A DNA stretch of 64,000 bases from Pandoraea faecigallinarum (lineage in GTDB: Bacteria; Pseudomonadota; Gammaproteobacteria; Burkholderiales; Burkholderiaceae). The stretch spans positions 2,790,001 to 2,854,000 of the forward strand of contig NZ_CP011807.3 of assembly GCF_001029105.3 (NCBI RefSeq). Direction: 5' to 3'. This document shows positions 29,082-41,372 of this stretch, one piece after another (the first letter of the stretch is position 1; each line of letters starts with the position of its first letter). Made by a program: the position numbers and the translations under genes. Below the pieces are notes generated by a model. It saw only the letters and a program-made list of their open reading frames with translations, made no database searches and was not told the DNA's origin.

Positions 29082-29876
29082 ATGGCATTGAAACTCGCCC
29101 GCACGGCATTGGCGCTCGGCGCCGCCGTGTCGCTGACCGCCGTCTCTCTCCCCGCCCTTGCCCAGAATGTCGCCGTCGTGAACGGTACGCCGGTGCCTGT
29201 GGCACGCGCCGACGCCATGGTGCGTGAAATGGTGCGTCAGGGCCAGCCGAACTCGCCGCAACTGCAACAACAGGTGCGCGAAGAACTGGTCAAGCGCGAA
29301 GTGCTCGCGCAAGCCGCGATCAGCAAGGGCCTGGCCTCGGATCCGGCCGTCAAGCAGCAGATCAAGCTCGCCGAACAAGGTGTCCTGATTCGCGCCCTGA
29401 TTGCCGATTTCCAGAAGACTTCGCCGGTGTCCGACGCCGAATTGCAGGCACGTTACGACCAGTTGAAGAAACAGTTCGGCGACAAGGAATATCACGCCCG
29501 TCACATTCTGGTGCCGAGCGAAGACACGGCCAAGGACATCATTGCGAAGCTCAAGGGCGGCGCAAAGTTTGCCGACCTCGCCAAGCAGTATTCGAAAGAT
29601 CCGGGCTCGGCCCAAAATGGCGGCGATCTCGACTGGTCACCGGCCAACGCCTATGTGCCCGAGTTCGCCGACGCCCTCCAAAAACTGCAAAAGGGCCAGT
29701 ATTCGCAAACGCCGGTCAAGACGCAGTTCGGCTACCACGTCCTCGAACTTGACGATGTACGCGACGCGCAGATCCCGCCGTTGTCCGACGTCAAGCCGCA
29801 GTTGATGCAGCAAATGCAGGAGGAGAAGTTGCAAGGCTTCATCGACGGTCTCGAAAAGAAGGCCAAGATTCAGTAA
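29082..29876 (+). CDS. Periplasmic PpiC-type peptidyl-prolyl isomerase
   Basis: A 264-residue exported foldase. A signal peptide ends near residue 28 (LPALAQ, then NV). A SurA-like helical N-domain follows, and then one parvulin domain (YHARHILVPSEDTAKDI, SKDPGSAQNGGDLDW, TQFGYHVLELDDVR). It helps fold outer-membrane or periplasmic proteins. It ends with a helical tail (QMQEEKLQGFIDGLEKKAKIQ-like). A strong terminator follows the stop at 29 bp. The ribosome site is TTAGGAAAA. Confidence 0.94.
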   Translation: MALKLARTALALGAAVSLTAVSLPALAQNVAVVNGTPVPVARADAMVREMVRQGQPNSPQLQQQVREELVKREVLAQAAISKGLASDPAVKQQIKLAEQGVLIRALIADFQKTSPVSDAELQARYDQLKKQFGDKEYHARHILVPSEDTAKDIIAKLKGGAKFADLAKQYSKDPGSAQNGGDLDWSPANAYVPEFADALQKLQKGQYSQTPVKTQFGYHVLELDDVRDAQIPPLSDVKPQLMQQMQEEKLQGFIDGLEKKAKIQ

Positions 29877-29903
29877 GCGTTGCGCGCGCTGTATCGAAAC
29901 GAG

Positions 29904-29930
29904 AATCCCGCCAGATGGTGGGATTTTCGT
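29904..29930 (+). terminator. Rho-independent terminator of the yciB-bolA-ppiC unit
   Basis: AATCCCGCC pairs with GGTGGGATT across an AGAT loop, followed by TTCGTTTTC. It lies 28 bp after the PpiC stop codon. Confidence 0.85.
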
Positions 29931-29941
29931 TTTCCGAAGCC

Positions 29942-30163
29942 TCAAAACGCTATGCGCAGCACCTTCGAGAACTGAAAACGTGCGCCGGAGGTGGTGCCCA
30001 CCGCGTAATTCACCGCCACCTTCCGGCCTGTGTTCTCGCTGATCCAGGCCGCCGGTATGTCGAACACGTTGGCCCGTCCCGGCACGACACTCTGACGCTC
30101 CGTATCACGCACCACCACGCCAGCCCACCGGACCTGAACGGTGTGAGAACTCGTTGCCCCCGC
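29942..30163 (-). pseudogene. C-terminal remnant of an Ig-like repeat surface protein
   Basis: The last 70 or so codons of a minus-strand frame look truly coding: VQVRWAGVV, then NVFDIPAAWISENTGRKVAVNYAV, then FQFSKVLRIAF. This matches the repeat style of large Burkholderiaceae/Pseudomonas surface proteins (IPAAWI.EN.GR.V.VNY). The frame continues upstream to 30370, but that part is Arg/Cys-rich and unlike protein. I read this as the tail of a gene whose 5' part has been lost. The alternative is a small unknown gene. It lies between two terminators. Confidence 0.45.
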
Positions 30164-30369
30164 GAACGACCACTTGCGCCACCTCCGCCCCCCGCCAGCG
30201 CGAGACAGATCGATAACGCAGCCCGCCAGCCGCTGGCGCCGCCCGGAGTCGCGACATGCCGAAATAACGAAACCATCATGGCAACACCTCGCCCTCGATC
30301 GCACCGCGCTCATTGGGCCACGTGCGATTCGCGGCGAACAACTGTCAACCCTGACAGGTCGAGGTGCCA

Positions 30370-30409
30370 AAAACGAAAAACCGCTTGCCCCTCAACAGGG
30401 CAAGCGGTT
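30370..30409 (-). terminator. Rho-independent terminator of purL
   Basis: On the minus strand AACCGCTTGCCC pairs with GGGCAAGCGGTT across a 7-nt loop, followed by TTTTTCGTTTTT. It lies 73 bp after the purL stop and is nearly symmetrical. Confidence 0.9.
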
Positions 30410-30481
30410 CATTCGTTGCAACGTTTGCGGGACAGGCTCGCCACTTTCGCGAAGCCTCATCCCGCGCCGCCGATCAGGCCA

Positions 30482-34513
<4,032 letters not shown>

Positions 34514-34828
34514 GGAAGGACGGAAGGCGAGGCGTTCAAAACGCGGGGGAACGACAAACCGGGATTATACCCTGCTTACCCCGGGTTATACCCGAGTGTG
34601 AAGCGGGCATTCTGAGGGGTGTCCCGCCCTGTGAGGGCGTCTCTCTGGTAACCTATGCGCCCCGTATCCATCCGGTCCGCGAAACCAGGGTTCACGCGAA
34701 TCCGGCCGGAATCCACCGCAATATGGCGGTTTGGGCGGTTTGTGCCGCTTAACCAGGCATGCGGCACGTCACAGAACGACACTAACAAGCGAACGAACGG
34801 GCGTTCGCCACACACCAGACGGTTGGGA
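34514..34828. other. Divergent intergenic region, purL / dadA, with repeated -10-like boxes
   Basis: 315 bp. On the minus strand GGGTATAA occurs twice, 21 bp apart start to start (TATAAT at 34564-34569, TATAAC at 34585-34590), 51 and 72 bp before purL. Neither has a good -35. Nearer dadA the DNA is GC-rich with small dyads such as CCGCAATATGGCGG, and no clear ribosome site. No small gene is convincing. Confidence 0.5.
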
Positions 34829-36121
34829 ATGAAGGTCATCGTTATCGGCGGCGGGGTCATTGGCACTTGTACTGCCTACTATCTGGCCGCTGCGGGGCAC
34901 ACGGTCACGCTCGTCGAGCGCAATAGCACGGTTGCGCAGGAAAGCAGCTTCGGCAATGCAGGCGTCATCGCGCCCGGGTATGTCACGCCCTGGGCGGCGC
35001 CCGGCATGCCGCGCAAGTTGCTGGGCTACATGTTCAGCGCCGCCAGTCCGCTCATTTTCCGGCCAGGCCTGTCCGCGGGCACGTGGCGCTGGGCGTCGCG
35101 CTGGCTGCGCGAGTGCAAGCTCGAGCGCTACCGCGCCAACCGCGAGCGAATGCAGCGTCTGGCGTTCTACAGTCAGCGTTGCCTGCACGAACTGCGCGAA
35201 AGCCATATTTTCGAATACGAACACACGCAAGGTTACCTGCAACTGTTCCGCACCGAACGCGAAATCAAGATGAACGAGCCGGCGCGCGCCATGCTCGCCG
35301 AGAACGAGGTGCCGCATCGCCTATTGACCGCGGACGAATGCCGCAAGCTCGAACCCGCGATTTCCATTGACGCGCAACTCGCCGGCGGCCTGCATCTGCC
35401 TCGCGACGAGACCGGCAACTGCCCGCTGTTCACCAAACGCCTCGCCCAGATCGCGCGTGAGCTCGGCGTGACGCTCATGACGGAGACGACCGTGCTGTCC
35501 GTGCGCCCGAACGTGGGGCGCAGCGGTGTCACGGCCGAGCTCGCAAGCAGCGCGCAGACCGGACAAGCGGGACAAGCTGGACAAACGACAGCACTCGAAG
35601 CCGACGCGGTGGTGATCGCCGCCGGCGTTGCCAGCACCTCCCTGCTGCGCCCGCTGGGCATCGATCTGCCGCTCTGGCCGATCAAGGGCTATTCGATCAC
35701 GGTGCCGGTCAAGACCGAATTGTTCAGCCCGCGTATCGCCGTCATGGACGAGTCGTACAAGACGGCCATCACGCCGCAAGGCAACCGTCTGCGCATTGCC
35801 GGCACCGCCGAACTGGGCGATACCCAGCTCGTGCTGCGCGAGCGGGCCATCGCAACGCTCTATAAAGTGGCGACGGACTGGTTCCCGGGGGCCGGGAAGT
35901 ATCGTGAGGCACGGGCGTGGGTCGGTGCGCGCCCGATGCTGCCGGATGGTCCGCCGCTGCTCGGCCCGACGCACCTGCCGGGCATCTTCCTCAATGTCGG
36001 TCACGGCTCCACCGGCTGGGCGATGGCATGCGGCTCGGGACGCGTGCTCGCCGATGTCATCTCCGGACAAACGCCGGACATCGATCTGAATGGGCTGACG
36101 CTGGCGCGATACGATCGCTGA
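34829..36121 (+). CDS. dadA: D-amino acid dehydrogenase
   Basis: A 430-residue FAD-dependent dehydrogenase that deaminates D-amino acids, chiefly D-Ala, and feeds electrons to the respiratory chain. It opens with the dinucleotide motif KVIVIGGGVIGTCTAYYLA. SSFGNAGVIAPGYVTPWAAPG follows, and the C-terminal FAD-binding end is LNVGHGSTGWAMACGSG, all family marks. A tandem GQAGQAGQ stretch from a 9-nt repeat lies in a surface loop near residues 245-253. The ATG at 34829 is the family start; the upstream open frame is not used. No alanine racemase (dadX) is adjacent. Confidence 0.94.
   Translation: MKVIVIGGGVIGTCTAYYLAAAGHTVTLVERNSTVAQESSFGNAGVIAPGYVTPWAAPGMPRKLLGYMFSAASPLIFRPGLSAGTWRWASRWLRECKLERYRANRERMQRLAFYSQRCLHELRESHIFEYEHTQGYLQLFRTEREIKMNEPARAMLAENEVPHRLLTADECRKLEPAISIDAQLAGGLHLPRDETGNCPLFTKRLAQIARELGVTLMTETTVLSVRPNVGRSGVTAELASSAQTGQAGQAGQTTALEADAVVIAAGVASTSLLRPLGIDLPLWPIKGYSITVPVKTELFSPRIAVMDESYKTAITPQGNRLRIAGTAELGDTQLVLRERAIATLYKVATDWFPGAGKYREARAWVGARPMLPDGPPLLGPTHLPGIFLNVGHGSTGWAMACGSGRVLADVISGQTPDIDLNGLTLARYDR
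35561..35587 (+). repeat. 9-nt tandem repeat inside dadA
   Basis: Three units of GGACAAGCG-like sequence (GGACAAGCG, GGACAAGCT, GGACAAACG) encode repeated Gly-Gln-Ala/Thr. In frame and slippage-prone. Confidence 0.75.
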
Positions 36122-36463
36122 GCCGAGTCTCCGACGGATTTTTCGGCAAATTCCGGGGAATTTCGATGGACTTCAACGGACTTCAACGAACTTCGACGGA
36201 TTGCGATGGCACCCATGGCGTCGCGACGTCCATTGCCGGGGCAATCCGCGCGCTCGTGCTCGCTCATACTCGCTCATGATGCAATGCCACACGCGCGTCG
36301 GAAACCACCGACAGTCTGTCGGGATTCGCACTGGCAGGCATAGCGGCACTATCGCGGCATAATTCACGGATCGGTACGCAAACTATGGGCGTTCTGGGCG
36401 CGAAGGCGCCGAACGGTCCCGACACTGCGCGCACCGCCCTCGATTCCGGGAGCCCTGCCTGTC
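36122..36463. other. Intergenic region dadA-nnr with short tandem repeat
   Basis: 342 bp. At 36168-36200 a 10-11 bp unit (GGACTTCAAC) is repeated three times with changes. A second set of CTCGCTCATA/GTGCTCGCTC-like repeats lies near 36250-36278. A TATCGCGGCATAATTC stretch at 36353-36368 is promoter-like. No gene, RNA or terminator is convincing. Confidence 0.5.
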
Positions 36464-38122
36464 ATGTCCGATTCCTTGAGCGCCGAAGGTGCGCCCGCCC
36501 CCGACAACGCCAGTCCGCCAGCTCGTCCGTCGGCATCGTCACCGTCCGTGGATAGCGTGTCGGCTTGTGCGAGCGCGACTGTCGCGCTCGATCTGCATCT
36601 GCCCGAAGCGCTGCGACGGACCGAGCGCGCCGCCGCCACGCGGCTCGCGCCCCACACGCTCATGTCCCGCGCCGGCACCGCCGTCGCCCATTGGCTCCAT
36701 GGCCGTCTGCCCGCGCTGGCGAGTGCGGGACGACAACCGGTGCTGCTGCTCGCCGGCCCCGGCAACAACGGCGGGGATGCCTATGTCGCGGCGCGGGAAT
36801 TGCATCGGCGCGGCGTGCTGGTGGACGTCTGGCAACTCGCACCGCCCACCACTCACGACGCGCGCTGGGCCTTGGCCGAGGCGCTCGCTGCCGGTGTGGC
36901 CGTGCGTCCGGCGCCGCACACGTGGCCGCAACCCGGCACTTACGCCTGGATCGTGGACGGCCTGTTCGGCATCGGACTCTCGCGCCCGCTCGAAGGCGCC
37001 GCCGCAACGCTCGTCGACAACATCGCATATGCCCACGCGCATGGCACGCCCGTGCTTGCCATCGACATCCCCAGCGGCCTGATCGCCGCAACGGGCATCG
37101 CCGACGGGCCGGTCATTCGCGCCAACGCCACGATAGCAATGCTCGGCGCCTGCCCGGGGTTGTTCACCGGCATCGGGCGCGACGTGGCCGGTCAGGTGCT
37201 GGTGGCCACCCTCGGCGCGCAAGACGTACCGGCGGCGTCCGGCGCGGGCCTGCTTTCGACGTCCGCGCCCGGCGCATTCGCCGCCCATCTCCCGAAGCGC
37301 CATCACGCGTCTCACAAGGGAAGTTACGGCTGCCTGGCGGTGATCGGCGGCCATGAGGGCATGGTGGGCGCGCCGATACTCTCGGCGCGCGCGGGATTGA
37401 TGACCGGCGCAGGTCGCGTCTACGTCGGATTCGTCGCTCCTGACGCGCCGGCATGGGACCCGATGCATCCCGAACTGATGCTGCGTCACGCCCAGGGACT
37501 GGATCTCCCTTCGATGCAGGCGGTGGCCATCGGCCCCGGACTCGGAACGTCTGCCGCCTCGGCCGCATGCCTGTCGCGCGTACTCGCACTCGAAGACACC
37601 CCACTGGTGATCGATGCCGATGGCCTCAACCTGCTCGCCGCCGACCCGTCGCTCGCGCAGCGCGTGCGACACCGGGCAGGACCAACGGTGCTCACCCCGC
37701 ACCCGCTGGAGGCCGCAAGGCTCACCGGCTGCGATGTCGCCCGCATTCAGTCCGACCGCCTGGCGTCGGCTCGCGCGCTCGCCATGCGCTTCGGCGCGAC
37801 GGTCGTCCTCAAGGGCTCGGGCAGCATCATCGACGACGGCACGCGCGCGTGGATCAACACAACGGGAAACGCCGGGCTCGCGACCGCGGGCACGGGGGAC
37901 GTGTTGACCGGTGTCATCGGCGCCCTGCTCGCTCAGGGCATGCCTGCGACGCAAGCCGCACTGGCCGCCGTCTGGCTGCATGGCAAGGCGGCCGAGCGTT
38001 GCGTCGAGCAGGGTGCCGGGCCAGCCGGTTTGACCGCGTCTGAACTTCTGCCCGCCATTCGTCACGAACTGACGACATTGGCCGATCCGGCCCAAACCGC
38101 CCGACGCCGCATTTCAGCGTGA
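36464..38122 (+). CDS. nnr: Bifunctional NAD(P)H-hydrate epimerase / ADP-dependent dehydratase
   Basis: A 552-residue YjeF-type repair enzyme for damaged NAD(P)H hydrates. The N-terminal epimerase domain shows LAGPGNNGGDAYVAAREL, DGLFGIGLSRPL and AIDIPSGL. The C-terminal ribokinase-like dehydratase shows HASHKGSYGCLAVIGG, AIGPGLGTS, LTPHPLEAARL and TAGTGDVLTGVIGAL, where the Asp is catalytic. The first 40 residues are a low-complexity Ser/Ala/Pro leader. It lies 37 bp before pgi. Confidence 0.95.
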   Translation: MSDSLSAEGAPAPDNASPPARPSASSPSVDSVSACASATVALDLHLPEALRRTERAAATRLAPHTLMSRAGTAVAHWLHGRLPALASAGRQPVLLLAGPGNNGGDAYVAARELHRRGVLVDVWQLAPPTTHDARWALAEALAAGVAVRPAPHTWPQPGTYAWIVDGLFGIGLSRPLEGAAATLVDNIAYAHAHGTPVLAIDIPSGLIAATGIADGPVIRANATIAMLGACPGLFTGIGRDVAGQVLVATLGAQDVPAASGAGLLSTSAPGAFAAHLPKRHHASHKGSYGCLAVIGGHEGMVGAPILSARAGLMTGAGRVYVGFVAPDAPAWDPMHPELMLRHAQGLDLPSMQAVAIGPGLGTSAASAACLSRVLALEDTPLVIDADGLNLLAADPSLAQRVRHRAGPTVLTPHPLEAARLTGCDVARIQSDRLASARALAMRFGATVVLKGSGSIIDDGTRAWINTTGNAGLATAGTGDVLTGVIGALLAQGMPATQAALAAVWLHGKAAERCVEQGAGPAGLTASELLPAIRHELTTLADPAQTARRRISA

Positions 38123-38159
38123 TTTCGCGGCGACTCCCGTTATACTTCGCTTTATCGAA

Positions 38160-39833
38160 ATGGCCCTACCGCACATGCCGTACAAGACATCCGTTCGTTT
38201 GGATCAACTTCCCGCCTGGCGCACCTTGCTCGAGCACCGCGACGAGATCGCCGCGCAGCATATGCGCGACTGGTTCGCCGGTGCGGGCGCCAACGCGCGT
38301 GTCGAGAATTTCTCCCTTCACGCCGCTGGCCTGTATCTCGATTATTCGAAGAACCGCATTACGGACAAGACGCGCACGCTGCTCACGCACCTCGCGCGCG
38401 AGTGCCAACTGCCTGCCAAACGCGACGCCATGTGGGCCGGCGAACATGTCAACGTCACGGAGAATCGCGCCGCGTTGCACATTGCGCTGCGCGCGCCAAA
38501 AGGCGTGACATTTCGCGACACTGCCGGTGAAGTCAGCAGCGGCGTATGCGAAACGCTTGCGCGCATGCGCGACTTCAGCGAGCGCGTGCGCGACGGCCGA
38601 TGGGTCGGCGCCACCGGCAAGCGCATCAAACATCTGATCAACGTCGGCATCGGCGGCTCGGATCTGGGCCCGCGCATGGTGTGCGATGCCCTCGCCGTCT
38701 ACGGACGCGAAGACCTCTCGGCGCACTTCATCGCGAACATCGATCCGACCGAACTCGCCCGCACGCTGCCGACGCTCGACCCGCAAGCCACGCTGGTCGT
38801 TGTCTGCTCGAAGACGTTCACCACGCTCGAGACCATGACCAACGCCCGTACGATTCGCGCGTGGCTCACGGAAAACGGCGTTCCGCAAAGCGGTCTCGAC
38901 AAGCATTTCGTGGCGGTATCGACCAACGTCGACGAAGCCATACGCTTTGGGATTCTCGGCGAGAACGTGTTCCAGTTCGGAGAATGGGTCGGCGGCCGTT
39001 ATTCGCTATGGTCCTCGGTCGGACTCATCATCATGCTCTATCTGGGAGCACAGCATTTCGACGCAATGCTTGCCGGCGCCCACGCCATGGACGAGCACTT
39101 CCGGCATGCGCCGCTCGAAGCCAACATGCCCGTGCTGCTCGGCTTGCTGGGCATCTGGTATCGCAACTTCTTCGATGCGCAGACACTTTCCGTCGCGCCC
39201 TATACGGACGCTTTGCAAAAACTTCCGCCGTATCTGCAGCAACTGGACATGGAAAGCAACGGCAAGTCGGTACAGGTCGATGGCTCGCCCGTGTCCTGGC
39301 AGACCGCCCCGATCCTCTGGGGCGAGCCGGGCACGAACGGTCAGCACGCCTATTTCCAGATGCTGCATCAGGGCACGACGCTCGTGCCGGTCGACTTCAT
39401 TGCGGTGCTCGAGCCGCAATACGACGAACCCGCCTATCTCGACCATCACCGCAAGCTGCTGGCGAACTGCTTCGCGCAAAGTGAAGCGTTCCTTCAGGGC
39501 GGTTCGATGGCAACGCCCGAACAGGCCGGCGGCCCGTTAGCCGCCCAGCGTCGCTTCGATGGCAATCGTCCGAGCAATACGCTGGTGATCGACAAGTTGA
39601 CGCCGGAACGACTGGGAGCGCTGATTGCGCTATACGAACACAAAGTGTTCGTTCAGGCCGCCATTTGGAACATCAATCCGTTCGATCAATGGGGTGTGGA
39701 GTTGGGCAAGACGCTTTGCCGTGCGATCGAGCCGGAACTTGTCGATCCCGACTCGCTCAAGCCGGACGCTCACGACGCCTCGACGGCGTCGCTGATCCGT
39801 ATCGCCGGCGAAGCGCTCAAGAAGCGCTGCTGA
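38160..39833 (+). CDS. pgi: Glucose-6-phosphate isomerase
   Basis: A 557-residue glycolytic isomerase interconverting glucose-6-phosphate and fructose-6-phosphate. Signatures are VGIGGSDLGPRMV, SKTFTTLETMTNA, GGRYSLWSSVGL, the catalytic Glu region, and the C-terminal QWGVELGK. Starts at 38160 and 38175 are both possible; neither has a strong ribosome site. A TATACT -10-like box lies at 38140-38145, so it may have its own promoter. A terminator follows after 34 bp. Confidence 0.97.
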   Translation: MALPHMPYKTSVRLDQLPAWRTLLEHRDEIAAQHMRDWFAGAGANARVENFSLHAAGLYLDYSKNRITDKTRTLLTHLARECQLPAKRDAMWAGEHVNVTENRAALHIALRAPKGVTFRDTAGEVSSGVCETLARMRDFSERVRDGRWVGATGKRIKHLINVGIGGSDLGPRMVCDALAVYGREDLSAHFIANIDPTELARTLPTLDPQATLVVVCSKTFTTLETMTNARTIRAWLTENGVPQSGLDKHFVAVSTNVDEAIRFGILGENVFQFGEWVGGRYSLWSSVGLIIMLYLGAQHFDAMLAGAHAMDEHFRHAPLEANMPVLLGLLGIWYRNFFDAQTLSVAPYTDALQKLPPYLQQLDMESNGKSVQVDGSPVSWQTAPILWGEPGTNGQHAYFQMLHQGTTLVPVDFIAVLEPQYDEPAYLDHHRKLLANCFAQSEAFLQGGSMATPEQAGGPLAAQRRFDGNRPSNTLVIDKLTPERLGALIALYEHKVFVQAAIWNINPFDQWGVELGKTLCRAIEPELVDPDSLKPDAHDASTASLIRIAGEALKKRC

Positions 39834-39867
39834 CACCGGCTCGGCCGACGTCGCGGCGCAGACCAGG

Positions 39868-39898
39868 AAGGAGAAGCCTCGATGGCTTCTCCTTTTTC
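39868..39898 (+). terminator. Rho-independent terminator of pgi
   Basis: AAGGAGAAGCC pairs with GGCTTCTCCTT across TCGAT, followed by TTTCG. It lies 34 bp after the pgi stop and just before the end of the convergent ABC gene. Confidence 0.9.
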
Positions 39899-39901
39899 GT
39901 C

Positions 39902-40594
39902 TCAAACAGCCGCGCCGTTTACCACGCGCCCGCCCGCGAGGCGCACGGTCGCATCGCAACGCTGCGCGATGGCGAGATCGTGGGTTACGAGCACCAGCGT
40001 CGCCCCGCTCGCTTCGTTGAGCGAGAACATCAGATCGATGACGCGCTCGCCCGTCGCCGTATCGAGGCTACCTGTCGGCTCGTCGGCAAACAACACCGCC
40101 GGCTCGGTGACAAAGGCGCGAGCAAGTGCCACGCGCTGCTGCTCGCCACCGGAAAGTTGCTTCGGATAGTGCGTCAGCCGGGAGCCCAGTCCCACTTGCT
40201 CCAGTAATCCGAGGGCACGATTGCGCACCTCGCGTGTCTCACCCAACAACTCGAGCGGTAACATCACATTCTCGAGGGCGGTCAGATGCGGCATTAGCTG
40301 GAAGGACTGGAAGACGAAACCGACGGCCCCCCGTCGCAACGCGGCACGCCCTTCTTCGTCGAGCTCGCCCAGCGATCTACCCAACAGCGTGATGCTGCCG
40401 TCGGTCGCGGTGTCGAGTCCGGCCATCAACCCGAGCAGCGTGGACTTGCCGGAACCCGACGCGCCGACGATAGCCACGCTCTGGCCTTTCGCGACGCAGA
40501 AGTCGATATCCTGCAAAATGACCAGTTCACCGGTGGCGTCGCGCAACCGTTTGCCCAGACCCCGTACTTCAATAACGTTTTCGGAAAACGACAT
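39902..40594 (-). CDS. ABC transporter ATP-binding protein (YbbA/LolD-type)
   Basis: A 230-residue ATPase of the MacB/LolD/YbbA branch. Walker A is GASGSGKS (K50), signature LSGGEQQRVALARA, Walker B VLFADEPTGSLD, and the switch is LVTHD. Members pair with FtsX-like permeases. The usual YbbP-like permease is not adjacent, since the gene ends against pgi. Its ATG (40594-40592) overlaps the tesA ATG on the other strand by two bases. The divergent ABC/tesA arrangement matches ybbA-tesA of E. coli, which supports the YbbA label. Confidence 0.88.
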   Translation of the reverse strand: MSFSENVIEVRGLGKRLRDATGELVILQDIDFCVAKGQSVAIVGASGSGKSTLLGLMAGLDTATDGSITLLGRSLGELDEEGRAALRRGAVGFVFQSFQLMPHLTALENVMLPLELLGETREVRNRALGLLEQVGLGSRLTHYPKQLSGGEQQRVALARAFVTEPAVLFADEPTGSLDTATGERVIDLMFSLNEASGATLVLVTHDLAIAQRCDATVRLAGGRVVNGAAV

Positions 40595-41291
40595 GGCAAG
40601 AAGAAGGTTCTTGAAATTGGCCGTATCGGCCTTCGTCGGCGGGTGCCTGCTCACAGGGACCGCGGCAAACGCGGCAAGTTCTGGCGCACCGGCGATCCTC
40701 GTCGTGGGCGACAGCCTCTCGGCGGAGTATGGCATTGCGCGCGGCGCCGGCTGGGTCAATCTGATGCAGCAGACGATCACGCAAAACGGATTCGATTATA
40801 ACGTCGTCAACGCGAGTATCAGTGGCGACACCACCAGCGGTGGGCGCGCCCGCCTCGCCCCCCTGCTCGAACGTTATCGCCCGGTTGTCACGATCATCGA
40901 ACTGGGGGGCAACGATGCCCTGCGCGGTATTCCGCTGGACCTGACGCGCAGCAATTTGCGAGAAATGATCGCAGCCTCCCGCAAAGCCGGCAGTCAGGTG
41001 ATCGTGGTCGGTATGCGCATCCCACCGAATTACGGCCCGGACTACAGCGAGCAGTTCTTTGCGATGTTCTCGACGCTCGCCAAGCAGGAGAATACCGGCT
41101 ATGTGCCGTTCCTGCTCGCCGGTGTCGCCGAGCACCAGGACTGGTTTCAGCAGGACCAGATTCACCCGCTCGCCAAGGCACATCCGCAGATCCTGCAAAA
41201 TGTCTGGCCCACGGTGAAGCCGCTGCTCAAACCTGCCGGCAAACCGCCCGCCAAGGCGGTGAATGCACGAGCCTCGAAACCCGGCGCATAA
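40593..41291 (+). CDS. tesA: Periplasmic SGNH arylesterase/thioesterase, TesA-type
   Basis: A 232-residue GDSL/SGNH hydrolase acting on esters and acyl-CoA. Block I is VVGDSLSAEYGI with nucleophile S41, block III is LGGNDALRG, and block V is DQIHP with the catalytic Asp-His. The N-terminus has a twin-arginine match, RRRFLK, before a hydrophobic stretch and an ANA/A cleavage site, so Tat export is possible. A weaker lipobox-like VGGC is also there. The start codon shares the CATG with the divergent ABC gene. The tail is Pro/Lys/Ala-rich. Confidence 0.9.
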   Translation: MARRRFLKLAVSAFVGGCLLTGTAANAASSGAPAILVVGDSLSAEYGIARGAGWVNLMQQTITQNGFDYNVVNASISGDTTSGGRARLAPLLERYRPVVTIIELGGNDALRGIPLDLTRSNLREMIAASRKAGSQVIVVGMRIPPNYGPDYSEQFFAMFSTLAKQENTGYVPFLLAGVAEHQDWFQQDQIHPLAKAHPQILQNVWPTVKPLLKPAGKPPAKAVNARASKPGA

Positions 41292-41295
41292 AAAA

Positions 41296-41318
41296 AGCGG
41301 CCAACTGGGTTGGCCGCC
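41296..41318 (+). terminator. tesA terminator stem-loop, left copy (IS target duplication)
   Basis: GCGGCCAAC and GTTGGCCGC form a perfect 9-bp stem with a TGG loop, 5 bp after the tesA stop. The 23 bp are identical to 42888-42910 on the other side of the IS. On the minus strand this copy keeps a T-run (TTTTTT); on the plus strand its own T-run is now the IS end. Confidence 0.85.
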
Positions 41319-41330
41319 CAGATTGCTGAC

Positions 41331-41363
41331 AAACCCTCGCCAAGTGCGAGGGTTTTGTTTTTT
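41331..41363 (+). terminator. Inward-facing terminator at left IS end
   Basis: AAACCCTCGC pairs with GCGAGGGTTT across CAAGT, followed by TGTTTTTT. It points into the IS, ten bases before the transposase ATG, and should block read-through from tesA. Confidence 0.85.
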
Positions 41364-41372
41364 AATAGCAGG

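Noticed and set aside
36168..36278. Repeated short motifs between dadA and nnr as a regulatory array
   Set aside because: Units differ in phase and sequence and match no known operator. Recorded only as repeats.
37081..37116. Changed residue after PSGL in the epimerase domain of nnr
   Set aside because: The residue after PSGL varies in this family (Asp, Asn, Leu), so it is not evidence for loss of function.
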